A stretch of 64,000 nt of DNA from Crocosphaera chwakensis CCY0110 (GCF_000169335.1 NZ_AAXW01000012.1:1-64000); one strand, 5' to 3'; positions 51,657 through 61,058 are shown, numbered from the stretch's first letter. Numbers and translations: made by a program. Notes: generated from the sequence alone by a model not told the origin.

Positions 51657-54131
51657 ATGCCTCCCATTAGTCTTGGAACCAGTCACTCGAAATTGGCCTT
51701 AGAAACAGGTCAAGCTAAGTTATGGATTTTCTTAATTGGTGTTAACGAATATCAGGACTTGAATCTACCGAAACTGAGTTATCCAGCAGTTGATTGTCAA
51801 GGGTTAAGTGAGTCTTTAATTGAAGCTACCCAAGCTTTTCCACAAAAAAATATTACAATTTATCACGATTTTTCTGAACAAAAGCCCATTCTTGCCAATG
51901 TTAAAAGCAGTTTAGAAAATATTGTTACCTCAGCCCAAACCCAAGATACCATTCTTTTCTATTTTTCGGGTCATGGGTTATTAGACACCCCAAGTCAACA
52001 AACTGTTCTCTGTTTAGCCGATACACAAACCGAAAACCTTCTGAAGACAGGTCTAGTTCTACAAACATTACTCACAATGTTGAGTCGATGTTTGGCTCAT
52101 TGTCAAGTGATTTGGCTAGATGCTTGCCACTGCGGAAATATGACTTTAAGGGGTGCTAAAGGAGCAACTCAACAACCCCTCTGGGATGACCCCACAACTC
52201 AATTATTGGACACTCTACGCCAAAGGGCTGCCAAAAGTAAAGGCTTTTATGCCTTACTTTCCTGTGACCAAGGACAGAAATCTTGGGAGTTTCCCGACTT
52301 AGGACACGGAGTCTTTAGTTACTTTCTGATGCGGGGTTTACGGGGTGAAGCGGCTGATATTACAGGGGTGATTAAAGCGGATCAACTTTATCAATACGTT
52401 TATAATCAAACCCTCAACTATATTGATAAGATTAATCAACAATTACGGTTAATTAACCAACAAAGACGGTATCGAGGAGACGCTCAAATTTATTCTGAAT
52501 ATTCCCTACAAACACCCAAACGCATTGTGGAGGGAGTTGGAGAACTGATTTTAGGGGTGAAATCTCCTAGTGCATCTCCCAATTATCAGCGTTATGGGTT
52601 AATAATAGGAGGCTTAAACGAAAATAAGACGATTCAAGCTTTAGAGGAAGTGTTAGCCAAAGAAGGGCAGTTTTCGACGACATTCCTTTCTTCAGTGGGA
52701 AAGCAAGAGTTAGAAGTACGAGAAGAGATTCAATCTTTCTTGCAACTTAGCTTTTTGTCAGAAGCGGATAGAACAACCCTTTCCTCTTCAGATACTTTAT
52801 TGATTTATCTGCGAGGACGGCCTCAAGTTGAAGCAACAGGAGACTCCTATTGGGTCTTAGAAAATGGCACTAAACTAAGTCGTTCTTGGTTAAGACAGGA
52901 ATTACGTCGTTCCCATGTAGCCCAACAGATTATTATTTTAGATGGTCAGGGAACCGGCTTGCTTGAAGAATGGATCGAAGAACTACAATTAGGCTTAGAT
53001 CACGGACAATGTTTATTAGGGGCCCTCAACCCTAACGAAGAACCCAATTTATTTGCTGAACTCCTCCTCGATTCCCTGGTAGTCGCTAATCCCCAAACAG
53101 GATTATCAGGCGCTCAATGGCTAAGTTTATTGCAGCAAAACTGCGATCAACTCTATCTACCGTTTTCAGCTTGGCTTTCGGGAATACAAGGAGTCATTGA
53201 TATTTTGCCTGGGAAAAATCACGAAGATTTAGCTTCAAAGCCCAAAATTGAACAAAATACTGTTACCTTTTCTCCTTACCCACCGTCTAATCCAGTTTCA
53301 GAGGTTGCCCAAGAAGAAGTCGCTATCACCCCTACCGTCCCTATTGACCATATTGTTAAGCCAACAGAAAAGCCCCTCATCAAGTCTGACCCTGACCCCA
53401 TCTCTTCAGAAGAATACGCCACAGTATCAGCATTTTTAACCGAATTGGTAGGACCGATCGCTTTGCCTTTGTTACAGTCAGCTTTAGAAGAAACCAACAA
53501 TAGAAAAGAGCTACTAGAAACCCTAGCACAATACCTCTCTTCTGCTCAAAAAATCCAATTTGACCAATGGGCGATCGCTATGTTTCAAGATAACAACAAA
53601 ATCGACTCTCCCCCGCTCTCAGTTTCAGTTGAGCAACCGAAAGAACCATCACCCCAGACCAAAGAGGCAATCACCCCCTTGATCTCACCCGAACAATACA
53701 GTCAACTAGAATCGATTCTTAAAGCCATCATTGGACCTATCGCCCCTACCTTGTTAGCTCAAACAGCCCCACAAGTTCAACAGTTTGATGAATTAATTGC
53801 CAGTCTCAAAGATTACTTAAACCCCATTGAACAGACTGAGTTTGAACAACAGCTAGTCTTAGTGTTTGGCAAAATGGAACCCCTAAAAACACCCGTTATT
53901 TCAGAGGAGCTACCATTACTAAAACCAACCTATCAAAATTTAGATGAAACCTTGATTTCCGACTGTGAAAAAGCTTTAACCGAAATAATTGGCCCAGTTG
54001 CTCACTTTATTATTCAAACGACCCTAGAAGATTGTCCAGAGATGTCTCGAACTGAATTTATTGAGGTGATCGCTGCCAATATTTCCGATCCCCAAAAATC
54101 CGTTAAATTTCGTCAACAGTGGATCACTTGA
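51657..54131 (+). CDS. Caspase-family protease with an active and a dead caspase domain
   Basis: The 824-aa protein begins with a caspase (peptidase C14, orthocaspase-like) domain. The catalytic His is in F-S-G-H-G (His106) and the Cys in L-D-A-C-H-C-G (Cys157). A second domain of similar layout spans about residues 295-515, where the same places read L-R-G-R-P (about 385) and L-D-G-Q-G-T-G (about 427), so both catalytic residues are lost. Three related ~60-aa units follow (starting near 581, 675 and 767), each with a (V/I)-G-P-(I/V)-A motif, like the DUF8082 modules of cyanobacterial signalling proteins. It is the first gene of a caspase-sigma-DUF1822 run. Confidence 0.85.
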   Translation: MPPISLGTSHSKLALETGQAKLWIFLIGVNEYQDLNLPKLSYPAVDCQGLSESLIEATQAFPQKNITIYHDFSEQKPILANVKSSLENIVTSAQTQDTILFYFSGHGLLDTPSQQTVLCLADTQTENLLKTGLVLQTLLTMLSRCLAHCQVIWLDACHCGNMTLRGAKGATQQPLWDDPTTQLLDTLRQRAAKSKGFYALLSCDQGQKSWEFPDLGHGVFSYFLMRGLRGEAADITGVIKADQLYQYVYNQTLNYIDKINQQLRLINQQRRYRGDAQIYSEYSLQTPKRIVEGVGELILGVKSPSASPNYQRYGLIIGGLNENKTIQALEEVLAKEGQFSTTFLSSVGKQELEVREEIQSFLQLSFLSEADRTTLSSSDTLLIYLRGRPQVEATGDSYWVLENGTKLSRSWLRQELRRSHVAQQIIILDGQGTGLLEEWIEELQLGLDHGQCLLGALNPNEEPNLFAELLLDSLVVANPQTGLSGAQWLSLLQQNCDQLYLPFSAWLSGIQGVIDILPGKNHEDLASKPKIEQNTVTFSPYPPSNPVSEVAQEEVAITPTVPIDHIVKPTEKPLIKSDPDPISSEEYATVSAFLTELVGPIALPLLQSALEETNNRKELLETLAQYLSSAQKIQFDQWAIAMFQDNNKIDSPPLSVSVEQPKEPSPQTKEAITPLISPEQYSQLESILKAIIGPIAPTLLAQTAPQVQQFDELIASLKDYLNPIEQTEFEQQLVLVFGKMEPLKTPVISEELPLLKPTYQNLDETLISDCEKALTEIIGPVAHFIIQTTLEDCPEMSRTEFIEVIAANISDPQKSVKFRQQWIT

Positions 54132-54202
54132 TTAGCAGATTAAAGTTTAAACTAGGAGTGAGATATAGTAAATTTAGAATAAAAAAGTCAAACAGATGAG
54201 CT

Positions 54203-55396
54203 ATGCAAAAACGTGCGACTATTCTGGAGATTTTTTCCACTTTTTTACAGTTTGAGAGTGACTGGATCAGTCATTGGATAGTCGATGCCAAACTGCAACG
54301 GAGTATGCAGCAATCTTTGTCCCAATCCTTACAGTCTGAATATTCTAACCATTTTTGGGCATTTTACTGGCATAAAGTTTGGAAAACTCAAAAAAGCCCC
54401 CTAGCGTCCGCTCATCTTTGCGCCTATCTTCAGGAAGCAAGTTACTGGACAGCAAAAAAAATGGCTATGAACTTTTCAAGTAACCTGTCTGTAATGGACT
54501 TGTTTCAAATTGCTTTGCTCAAAATTGAGAAAATTTTTGACAAATTCAATCCCCAACAGGGAACAAACCTTGAACAATATGCCAGTCTGGTTTTTAGGAG
54601 TATCATTAAGGACGAATTACGTCGACGACGTGAAGTTGATCTCTGTACTAATTGGGCTTTATTGCATAAGCTAAGCCAAACCAAACTCGTTGAATCCCTT
54701 GATTTTCAAGGACTTAAACCAGAAGCGATCGCAGACTATGTCTTAGCTTGGAAATGTTTTAAAACCCTTTATGCCCCCAGCGAAGGCCAAACCACCCGCA
54801 AGATGACTGAACCTGACGGGACTATGTGGTCAGAAATTTGTCAATTTTATAACAAACAGAGCTTAAAAAAATCATTAGAACCCGATATCCTCAAAAAAAG
54901 ACTAGAAACTTGTGCAAAAGCAGCGCGGGCTTATTTATACCCCAAATTTGTCTCCGTTGATGCCCCAAAGCCAGGACAAGAAGAAAAAACTTTACTCGAT
55001 AGCCTATCGGCCGACGTTCAATATTCAGTCGAAAGCGAAATCATTGCCCAAGAAGAAGAAGAAAGTAGACAACAAGAGAGAAAAAAAATTAACGCCGTTT
55101 TATTGAGAGCCTTAATTAAATTTGATGTTCAATCTCAAAGATTATTACAAATGTATTACGGACAAGGACTCACACAACAAGAGATTGCTCAACAGTTAGA
55201 GATCAAACAGTACACTGTTTCTCGTCGTCTCGCCAGTCACAGAAAAACCTTAATCGTCACCCTAGCAAAATGGACTCAGAACACCCTGCATTATTCTCTC
55301 GATGCAGACGTATTAAATAAAATAAACATAATTTTGGAGGAGTGGTTAAAAGTTCATTACCGTCACCCCGACCTTAACGCAAGAGAAGTAGAGTGA
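54203..55396 (+). CDS. Divergent sigma-70 family RNA polymerase sigma factor
   Basis: The 397-aa protein shows a region-2-like helix bundle (MDLFQIALLKIEKIFDKFNP, then FRSIIKDELRRRREVD, about residues 92-152) and a C-terminal region 4 with a helix-turn-helix (LTQQEIAQQLEIKQYTVSRR, about 327-346). A long insertion separates them, and the N-terminal 90 residues are unlike sigma region 1. It is an alternative sigma factor of a type common in filamentous and unicellular cyanobacteria. The gene overlaps the DUF1822 gene by 4 bp and follows the caspase gene by 71 bp, so the three are likely regulated together. Confidence 0.8.
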   Translation: MQKRATILEIFSTFLQFESDWISHWIVDAKLQRSMQQSLSQSLQSEYSNHFWAFYWHKVWKTQKSPLASAHLCAYLQEASYWTAKKMAMNFSSNLSVMDLFQIALLKIEKIFDKFNPQQGTNLEQYASLVFRSIIKDELRRRREVDLCTNWALLHKLSQTKLVESLDFQGLKPEAIADYVLAWKCFKTLYAPSEGQTTRKMTEPDGTMWSEICQFYNKQSLKKSLEPDILKKRLETCAKAARAYLYPKFVSVDAPKPGQEEKTLLDSLSADVQYSVESEIIAQEEEESRQQERKKINAVLLRALIKFDVQSQRLLQMYYGQGLTQQEIAQQLEIKQYTVSRRLASHRKTLIVTLAKWTQNTLHYSLDADVLNKINIILEEWLKVHYRHPDLNAREVE

Positions 55397-56574
55397 GCCA
55401 AATGACTGCTAATTTAATTGTTTTCCCTGATTTTGACCCTAACCAATTCTATCTAGAACTATCTGAAGACACCCTAGAAGGCAGTTGGCAGCAGATTGAC
55501 AGATATTCCTCCCTGAGTCGTCGCTGGCAAGCTTACCTCCACCAAGTTGCCCTCACTAGCTTTCTCAATTGGCTACAAGAAGAACAATCTATCAAAGCTA
55601 AGGTCTGGCCCAACCGTTCAGCGTTGCCCAGTTTTTTGGAAGTGGTGGACGGAACAGCTATCGAGTTTGATGGCGTACGGCTGTTATTGCTGGTTACAGA
55701 TAGCTTAGATGTGGATGAAATGAGGGTTCCCCAAGAGTGGGTCGATATTCCTAGTTGGGTTGCGGATTATTATCTTGCTGTCCAAATTAATCCCGATGAC
55801 GGTTATCTTAGGGTTTTCGGGTATACAACTCATCAGCAGTTGAAAACGAAGGGAACCTATGATGGAAGCGATCGCGTTTATTATCTGTCGGAGAACGATC
55901 TAATTGCCGACCTTGATCTCCTCTGGATCACCCGTCAATTGTGTCCCAACGAAATCCTACAAGAACCTATTGTTTCCTTACCCCCGTTACCTTTAGTCCA
56001 CGCAGAAAACCTTTTAATTCGTCTAGGGCAATCATCAGTTCCCGTCCCTCGCTTAGAAATTCCCTTTGTATTATGGGGGTCACTGCTCGAACACGATGGT
56101 TGGCGACGGCAACTGTATGAAAAACGGATCGGCCTAACAGAACAATGGTCCGTCGTACAATGGCTTGAAACAGAGATATCACAGGTAGCCCAAGGGTTAG
56201 GATGGAATAGAACCCAATGGCAACCTAGTTTAGTGGCTGCTAGAGGTGAAAGTTTAGGATCTTCAATTGTTTTGTCTCGTCAGTTAGTTATTAAAGAACA
56301 ACCCTATGAGTTACGGATTGTACCAAAAGGACTCCCAGAACAAAGAATTTGGCGTTTTGAGTTGTGGAGTTCGTGTCCGAGTCATTATATTCCTAGGGGG
56401 ATGAAATTGAGACTTCTGACAGAAGATTTACAGTCTTTTGACAATAATGAGGATATTGCTCTTAATAATGTTGATTTATTGTTTGTCGAAGTTTCTTTAG
56501 GTTCTGGGGAAGGGTTGATCTGGGAAATTGAACCCTTCCCCGACAACTATGAGCGAGAAATTCTGCGATTTTAG
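55393..56574 (+). CDS. DUF1822 family protein
   Basis: The 393-aa protein belongs to the cyanobacterial DUF1822 family: N-terminal FNWLQEEQSIKAKVWPN-type stretch (L-N-W-L-Q), IEFDGVRLLLLVTDSLDVDE, and the W-I-T-R-Q-L end of the first domain. It starts with GTG overlapping the sigma stop (GTGA); an ATG three codons later is an alternative. DUF1822 genes usually lie next to sigma factors or CHAT/caspase proteases, so a regulatory role (for example an anti-sigma or adaptor) is plausible but unproven. No membrane segment is seen. Confidence 0.8.
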   Translation: MSQMTANLIVFPDFDPNQFYLELSEDTLEGSWQQIDRYSSLSRRWQAYLHQVALTSFLNWLQEEQSIKAKVWPNRSALPSFLEVVDGTAIEFDGVRLLLLVTDSLDVDEMRVPQEWVDIPSWVADYYLAVQINPDDGYLRVFGYTTHQQLKTKGTYDGSDRVYYLSENDLIADLDLLWITRQLCPNEILQEPIVSLPPLPLVHAENLLIRLGQSSVPVPRLEIPFVLWGSLLEHDGWRRQLYEKRIGLTEQWSVVQWLETEISQVAQGLGWNRTQWQPSLVAARGESLGSSIVLSRQLVIKEQPYELRIVPKGLPEQRIWRFELWSSCPSHYIPRGMKLRLLTEDLQSFDNNEDIALNNVDLLFVEVSLGSGEGLIWEIEPFPDNYEREILRF

Positions 56575-56669
56575 ATAGCTCATTTCAATGATGGGTAGTG
56601 TTGCAAAAACAGACGGCTTACGGGGGAACAAGTTTGTCAAAAGACTTGTTTTAAAAAGTGTTCAAAGGT

Positions 56670-56945
56670 TTATTCCCCTAATGTTGTTACCCAGACTTTC
56701 TTTGGCTTATTTAAAACTAAATTAATTTGTGTAAAAGCTTCATAGGGTAAGCTTTTAGCTAGTTCGTCTATACAGATAGGAGTAGTTATTTCTTCTTTTT
56801 CTAGAGTCACTTTTCTATTTCTGGCTATTCCTCCTAAATACTTCAATTTTTGGCTTTCCAATTCCTTTAAAAACGACGTATTATTACCATATCCTGAATC
56901 AATAATAACAATTCCTGGACAAGGATGGGGTATTCTGACCAACAT
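56670..56945 (-). pseudogene. Relic of an IS701-family transposase
   Basis: A 91-codon frame contains VIIDSGYGNNTSFLKELE and KYLGGIARNRKV, the conserved DDE block (D-S-G-Y-G-x-x-x-x-F-L) of IS701-type transposases. The rest of the roughly 400-aa transposase is missing on both sides. The remaining part of the 56575-57104 gap shows no gene. Confidence 0.65.
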
Positions 56946-57104
56946 TAGGATAAAAAACCTTGTGAACTGATAATTATCGTCCCAGACTAGACAAGCTACC
57001 TAAACTTTCCCCTTGTAGTTATGGGTAGCTTATGCTTATAATCCATACAATTACAACGAATTATCTTTTATCAGTTCGTGATAACTATCTGTTTTTATAT
57101 TTGA

Positions 57105-58256
57105 ATGCACATCGCTTGGCTTGGGAAAAAATCCCCTTTCTGTGGAAATGTAACCTATGGTCGGGAAATTACAAACGCCCTTCTAGACCGAGGTTATCAA
57201 GTTAGTTTTCTTCATTTTTCGCAAGAAGAGACAAACTCGACCCATTGGCGAGACTGTCGGGAAGTTGCCTTACCTTTTCTGTATAAATCGCAAATTTATA
57301 CTATCCCAACCCCGAAATCCAGTAAGATTTTAATGGATGCTTTGGCTAAACTTAAACCGGATCTTGTTCATGCGTCCTTAACTCTATCCCCCCTTGACTT
57401 TCGACTGCCAGAAATTTGTCAGGCGTTAAATTTGCCCCTCATAGCTACGTTTCATCCCCCGTTTGACAGTAAATTACGCAATTTGAAGTCAAGCACTCAA
57501 TTTTTAACCTATCAGCTATATGCGCCGTTTTTAGCCCATTACGATAAAGTGATTATTTTCTCCCGACTGCAACAAGAATTATTGATGAAATTGGGAGTTC
57601 ATGAAGATAAACTAGCTATTATTCCCAACGGCGTTGACCCCATTAAATATTCTCCTGGACAATCATCTATCAAATCCCAAATCAAAGCGAAACGGTTATT
57701 TGTTTATGTGGGGCGTATTGCCACAGAAAAGAATGTAGAAGCCTTATTAAAGGCTTGGAAACAAGTAGGGATGGGAAATGAGAGTAAATTGTTAATTGTC
57801 GGTGATGGACCCCTTAAACCTTCCTTAGAACCCTTTTATGGTAGAGAACATGGGATCTATTGGTTAGGGTTTGTGGCCGATGAACAAAAACGTATTGATA
57901 TTTTACGGGCTGCTGATGTATTTATTTTGCCTTCGTTAGTTGAAGGGTTATCTTTATCTTTATTAGAAGCCATGGCCTGTGGTGTAGCTTGCATGGCCAC
58001 GGATGCTGGGGCCGATGGCGAAGTCTTAGAAGATGGGGCTGGCGTGGTGTTAAATACTCAGGGTGTCACCACACAGTTAAAAACTCTGTTACCTTTATTT
58101 CGAGATCATAGCGAAATTACCCTTTTGTTAGGACAAAAAGCCAGACAAAGAGTTTTAGATAAATATTCTTTGACTAATAATATTTCTCAAGTAGAAAAAG
58201 TTTACGAAGAAATTTTAGGAAGACCCAATATTTCTATGATGAGTCACTTGTCTTAA
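57105..58256 (+). CDS. GT4 glycosyltransferase, possibly digalactosyldiacylglycerol synthase
   Basis: The 383-aa GT-B enzyme begins MHIAWLGKKSPFCGNVTYG and has the family-4 C-terminal donor site: IIPNGVDPIKYSP, VYVGRIATEKN, and the E-x7-E motif in EGLSLSLLEAMACG. The start resembles that of cyanobacterial DgdA (Slr1508 type), which adds the second galactose to MGDG in thylakoid lipids, but I rely on memory for this match, so the symbol is left open. It converges with the DUF2382 gene, their ends overlapping by 23 bp. It stands alone after a transposase relic. Confidence 0.8.
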   Translation: MHIAWLGKKSPFCGNVTYGREITNALLDRGYQVSFLHFSQEETNSTHWRDCREVALPFLYKSQIYTIPTPKSSKILMDALAKLKPDLVHASLTLSPLDFRLPEICQALNLPLIATFHPPFDSKLRNLKSSTQFLTYQLYAPFLAHYDKVIIFSRLQQELLMKLGVHEDKLAIIPNGVDPIKYSPGQSSIKSQIKAKRLFVYVGRIATEKNVEALLKAWKQVGMGNESKLLIVGDGPLKPSLEPFYGREHGIYWLGFVADEQKRIDILRAADVFILPSLVEGLSLSLLEAMACGVACMATDAGADGEVLEDGAGVVLNTQGVTTQLKTLLPLFRDHSEITLLLGQKARQRVLDKYSLTNNISQVEKVYEEILGRPNISMMSHLS

Positions 58257-58656
58257 AATTTTTATTATCATTAATGGTTAGTTTAATTTCTACTTCAGTA
58301 ATTTGTTCTGATAATTCTGGAGCAATGTCTCGGAGATAATCTTTAGCTTCTTGAAGACAATCAAATCTAGCTTGAATGGTTGATGAACTTTTTGAGTTAA
58401 CCGTTGGCTTTTTAACGTTGCTTTTTTTAAGATCAACTTCTGCTATTTTTTCGACTTGAGAATTGTCAGCATTAACTTGTTCAACAATTAATTTTTCTTG
58501 TTGTAGAGGGACAAAAGCAACTTTTGTTTCAGTTTCTTTGCGAACAACGACCTCTCCAACTTTCTCTTGTTCTCGTTCTACTTTTAAACGTTCTTGTAAT
58601 AATTTAATCTGTTCTTCGTTATTATCAGAATTATGATTAGACAATGGAGATTCCAT
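58234..58656 (-). CDS. DUF2382-like stress protein
   Basis: The 140-aa hydrophilic protein has a DUF2382-type segment (LLQERLKVEREQEKVGEVVVR...V-E-Q-V, about residues 18-70), then a linker and a short C-terminal alpha/beta stretch (CLQEAKDYLRDIAPELSEQI). It resembles half of the larger PRC-DUF2382 protein encoded upstream. The family (YsnF/AvaK) is induced by stress, often in akinetes or during desiccation, with no known biochemical activity. It is possibly cotranscribed with the upstream gene through a terminator. Confidence 0.65.
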   Translation of the reverse strand: MESPLSNHNSDNNEEQIKLLQERLKVEREQEKVGEVVVRKETETKVAFVPLQQEKLIVEQVNADNSQVEKIAEVDLKKSNVKKPTVNSKSSSTIQARFDCLQEAKDYLRDIAPELSEQITEVEIKLTINDNKNFKTSDSS

Positions 58657-58680
58657 GATTTTTTCCTAAGATAGAACCTA

Positions 58681-58740
58681 AAAAATAAGGAGAAAGCATT
58701 ATCTCCCTTGATAATCAAGAATAGATCAAATGCTTTCTCT
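58681..58740 (-). terminator. Terminator between the two DUF2382 genes
   Basis: On the minus strand GAGAAAGCATT and AATGCTTTCTCC form an 11-bp stem followed by TTATTTTTTA, after the PRC-DUF2382 stop codon. It probably attenuates transcription of the smaller gene. Confidence 0.75.
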
Positions 58741-58757
58741 GCTAACGGAATTTAATT

Positions 58758-59588
58758 TTATCGCTTATGCTCAACGGTAGGTCTTCCTTCCACGTCAAGA
58801 TCAAGTTTTTCTCGACGTAATTTTTCTTCAGCCGTAACCACATCTCGATCAACTTCTTTTCTGACAGAAACTTCTTCACTGACAAAAGCTTCTTTCTCAA
58901 TATGAGCGGTTTCTTCGTGGATTTCTAAACGAGCTACTTCTTCTCGGTTAAAGTCAGTTTCGTGAGGAGAAACAGGTTTTTCTGGGTGGGCTGGAGTACG
59001 ACGCTCAACCACTACCCGTTCATTTTCTACTGGTACAGAAGCCTCGGCTCTTTGTGTTTCAATGGTTTTTCCGACAGCCACTTCCCCGACTTTTTGACGA
59101 TTTTTGTCAGCAATTAATCGTTCTTCATAAAGCTTGATAATTCCGTGATCTTCTTCTCGAAGACCAAATAGATCATGATCGTGGTCATAACTATATTCAT
59201 TATGTCCACTGGGTGTATAAGGTCTTTCAGGAACACGATAAATATTTCTTACTCTCTCTTCATAATCATAATCTACCGTGGTATTTTCATCATATCTCGG
59301 TAATTCTTTAACCCGTTCTTCAGTTAAGTTTGAAGCATAAACACGGCCTTTCGTGTAATCAATTCGACACAAACCAATAGGTAATAAGACTTTTTTGCCA
59401 AAAATCCAAAATCCTGTATCGATAACGAAATAACGCAAGCGACCTGATTCATCTACTAAAATATCTTGCACTGAACCCACTCTATTTCCGTCAGAATTAG
59501 TGTATAAGTCATAACTGTGCAACGGGTTTCCGTCTAAAATACTATCCTCATAGTTAGGATTGTAGTCTTTTATTTTTATGAGAGCCAT
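58758..59588 (-). CDS. PRC-barrel and DUF2382 domain protein
   Basis: The 276-aa protein has an N-terminal PRC-barrel (about residues 10-95, with VGSVQDILVDESGRLRYFV) and a C-terminal DUF2382 domain (about 150-265, with LYEERLIADKNRQKVGEVAV and several E-x-x-x-V-R-K units). It is the AvaK/YsnF-like layout, associated with general stress in cyanobacteria. It is highly charged, with no membrane segment. The 486-bp upstream gap should contain its promoter. Confidence 0.85.
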   Translation of the reverse strand: MALIKIKDYNPNYEDSILDGNPLHSYDLYTNSDGNRVGSVQDILVDESGRLRYFVIDTGFWIFGKKVLLPIGLCRIDYTKGRVYASNLTEERVKELPRYDENTTVDYDYEERVRNIYRVPERPYTPSGHNEYSYDHDHDLFGLREEDHGIIKLYEERLIADKNRQKVGEVAVGKTIETQRAEASVPVENERVVVERRTPAHPEKPVSPHETDFNREEVARLEIHEETAHIEKEAFVSEEVSVRKEVDRDVVTAEEKLRREKLDLDVEGRPTVEHKR

Positions 59589-60074
59589 ATATAGTTTCCT
59601 TTCAATTAATATTCATCTACTTATCATCTTATACATGAAAATATTTTCTCACCTCTATCTTATGACCCAGTTATCAAATAAGTTTCACTAATTATCAACC
59701 TGATAGTTTATTGGTTTATTCCATTAGTAGTAGTTGAGCTAAAATCACTATGCAACTTTAGATTCATTATAAATAGAATAAGCTTTTTAGAGAGAATAAG
59801 TTAAGCTGTTGATTCTGTATTATGCTCATATTTTTTACTTTTGGTGAAGTTAGCTAGTAAAGATAAGTATTCTACCTCTAAGCAATAGAATTTTATTTTG
59901 AGTCCAATTGTTTTAAAATTCACTCTCTAGGTTTCAATTACTAAGTTTTCTTGTCTGACTAAAAGAGGTCAGTTATAAATATTTAATACAGACGAACCTT
60001 CCTAGGTTTGAGAAAACGATAAAATGTAGGGCTGTAATGATAGGATAACAAAGGCAAGGAATTAGTATAAATAT
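59589..60074. other. 486-bp divergent intergenic region
   Basis: AT-rich sequence between the divergent PRC-DUF2382 and pdhB genes. It must contain both promoters. I see no ORF with a ribosome site, no strong hairpin and no RNA gene. Confidence 0.5.
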
Positions 60075-61058
60075 ATGGCAGAAACTTTATTATTTAATGC
60101 CCTGCGTCAAGCCATTGATGAAGAAATGGGACGAGACGACACAGTATTTGTCTTAGGGGAAGATGTTGGTCACTATGGCGGTTCCTACAAAGTAACCAAG
60201 GATCTTTACAAAAAATACGGAGACCTACGAGTTCTCGATACACCGATCGCAGAAAACAGCTTTACAGGAATGGCCGTGGGGGCTGCCATGAGTGGGTTAC
60301 GGCCGATTATTGAAGGGATGAATATGGGCTTCTTATTATTAGCCTTTAACCAAATTGCCAACAACGCCGGAATGTTACGTTATACATCTGGGGGAAACTT
60401 CAAAATTCCTATGGTTATTCGTGGGCCAGGAGGAGTAGGAAGACAGTTAGGAGCCGAACATTCCCAACGGTTAGAAGCTTATTTTCATGCAGTTCCTGGC
60501 TTAAAAATTGTGGCTTGTTCAACCCCTTATAATGCCAAAGGACTCCTCAAGGCAGCCATTCGGGATGAAAACCCCGTCCTCTTCTTTGAACACGTTTTAC
60601 TCTACAACCTCAAAGAAAGCCTACCCGATAATGAATATATTGTCCCCCTAGACAAGGCTGAAATTGTCAGAAAAGGGAAAGATGTCACTATTCTTACCTA
60701 TTCGAGAATGCGTCATCATTGTTTACAGGCCCTCAAACAAATTGAAGAACAAGGTTATGATCCCGAAATTATTGATTTAATTTCCCTGAAACCCTTCGAC
60801 TTACAAACCATTGGCGATTCAATACGCAAAACTCACCGAGTCATCATTGTTGAAGAATGTATGAAAACTGGTGGGATCGCAGCCGAATTAATTGCTTTAA
60901 TTAATGATAACTTTTTCGATGAATTAGATGCGCCGGTGGTTCGTTTATCCTCTCAAGATATTCCTACCCCTTACAATGGAATGTTAGAAAGATTGACCAT
61001 TGTACAACCCCCCCAAATTTCTGAAGCAGTGGATAAGTTAATGACTCTGCATATCTAG
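60075..61058 (+). CDS. pdhB: Pyruvate dehydrogenase E1 component, beta subunit
   Basis: The 327-aa subunit pairs with PdhA to decarboxylate pyruvate for acetyl-CoA. It begins with the typical ALRQAIDEEMGRDDTVFVLG, has the ThDP-site Glu in the DTPIAENSFTGMAVGAAMSG stretch, MVIRGPGGVGRQLG, and the C-terminal transketolase-like domain (VTILTYSRMRHHCLQALKQI). It heads the pdhB-secD-secF run that is conserved in cyanobacteria. The length is standard. Confidence 0.97.
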   Translation: MAETLLFNALRQAIDEEMGRDDTVFVLGEDVGHYGGSYKVTKDLYKKYGDLRVLDTPIAENSFTGMAVGAAMSGLRPIIEGMNMGFLLLAFNQIANNAGMLRYTSGGNFKIPMVIRGPGGVGRQLGAEHSQRLEAYFHAVPGLKIVACSTPYNAKGLLKAAIRDENPVLFFEHVLLYNLKESLPDNEYIVPLDKAEIVRKGKDVTILTYSRMRHHCLQALKQIEEQGYDPEIIDLISLKPFDLQTIGDSIRKTHRVIIVEECMKTGGIAAELIALINDNFFDELDAPVVRLSSQDIPTPYNGMLERLTIVQPPQISEAVDKLMTLHI

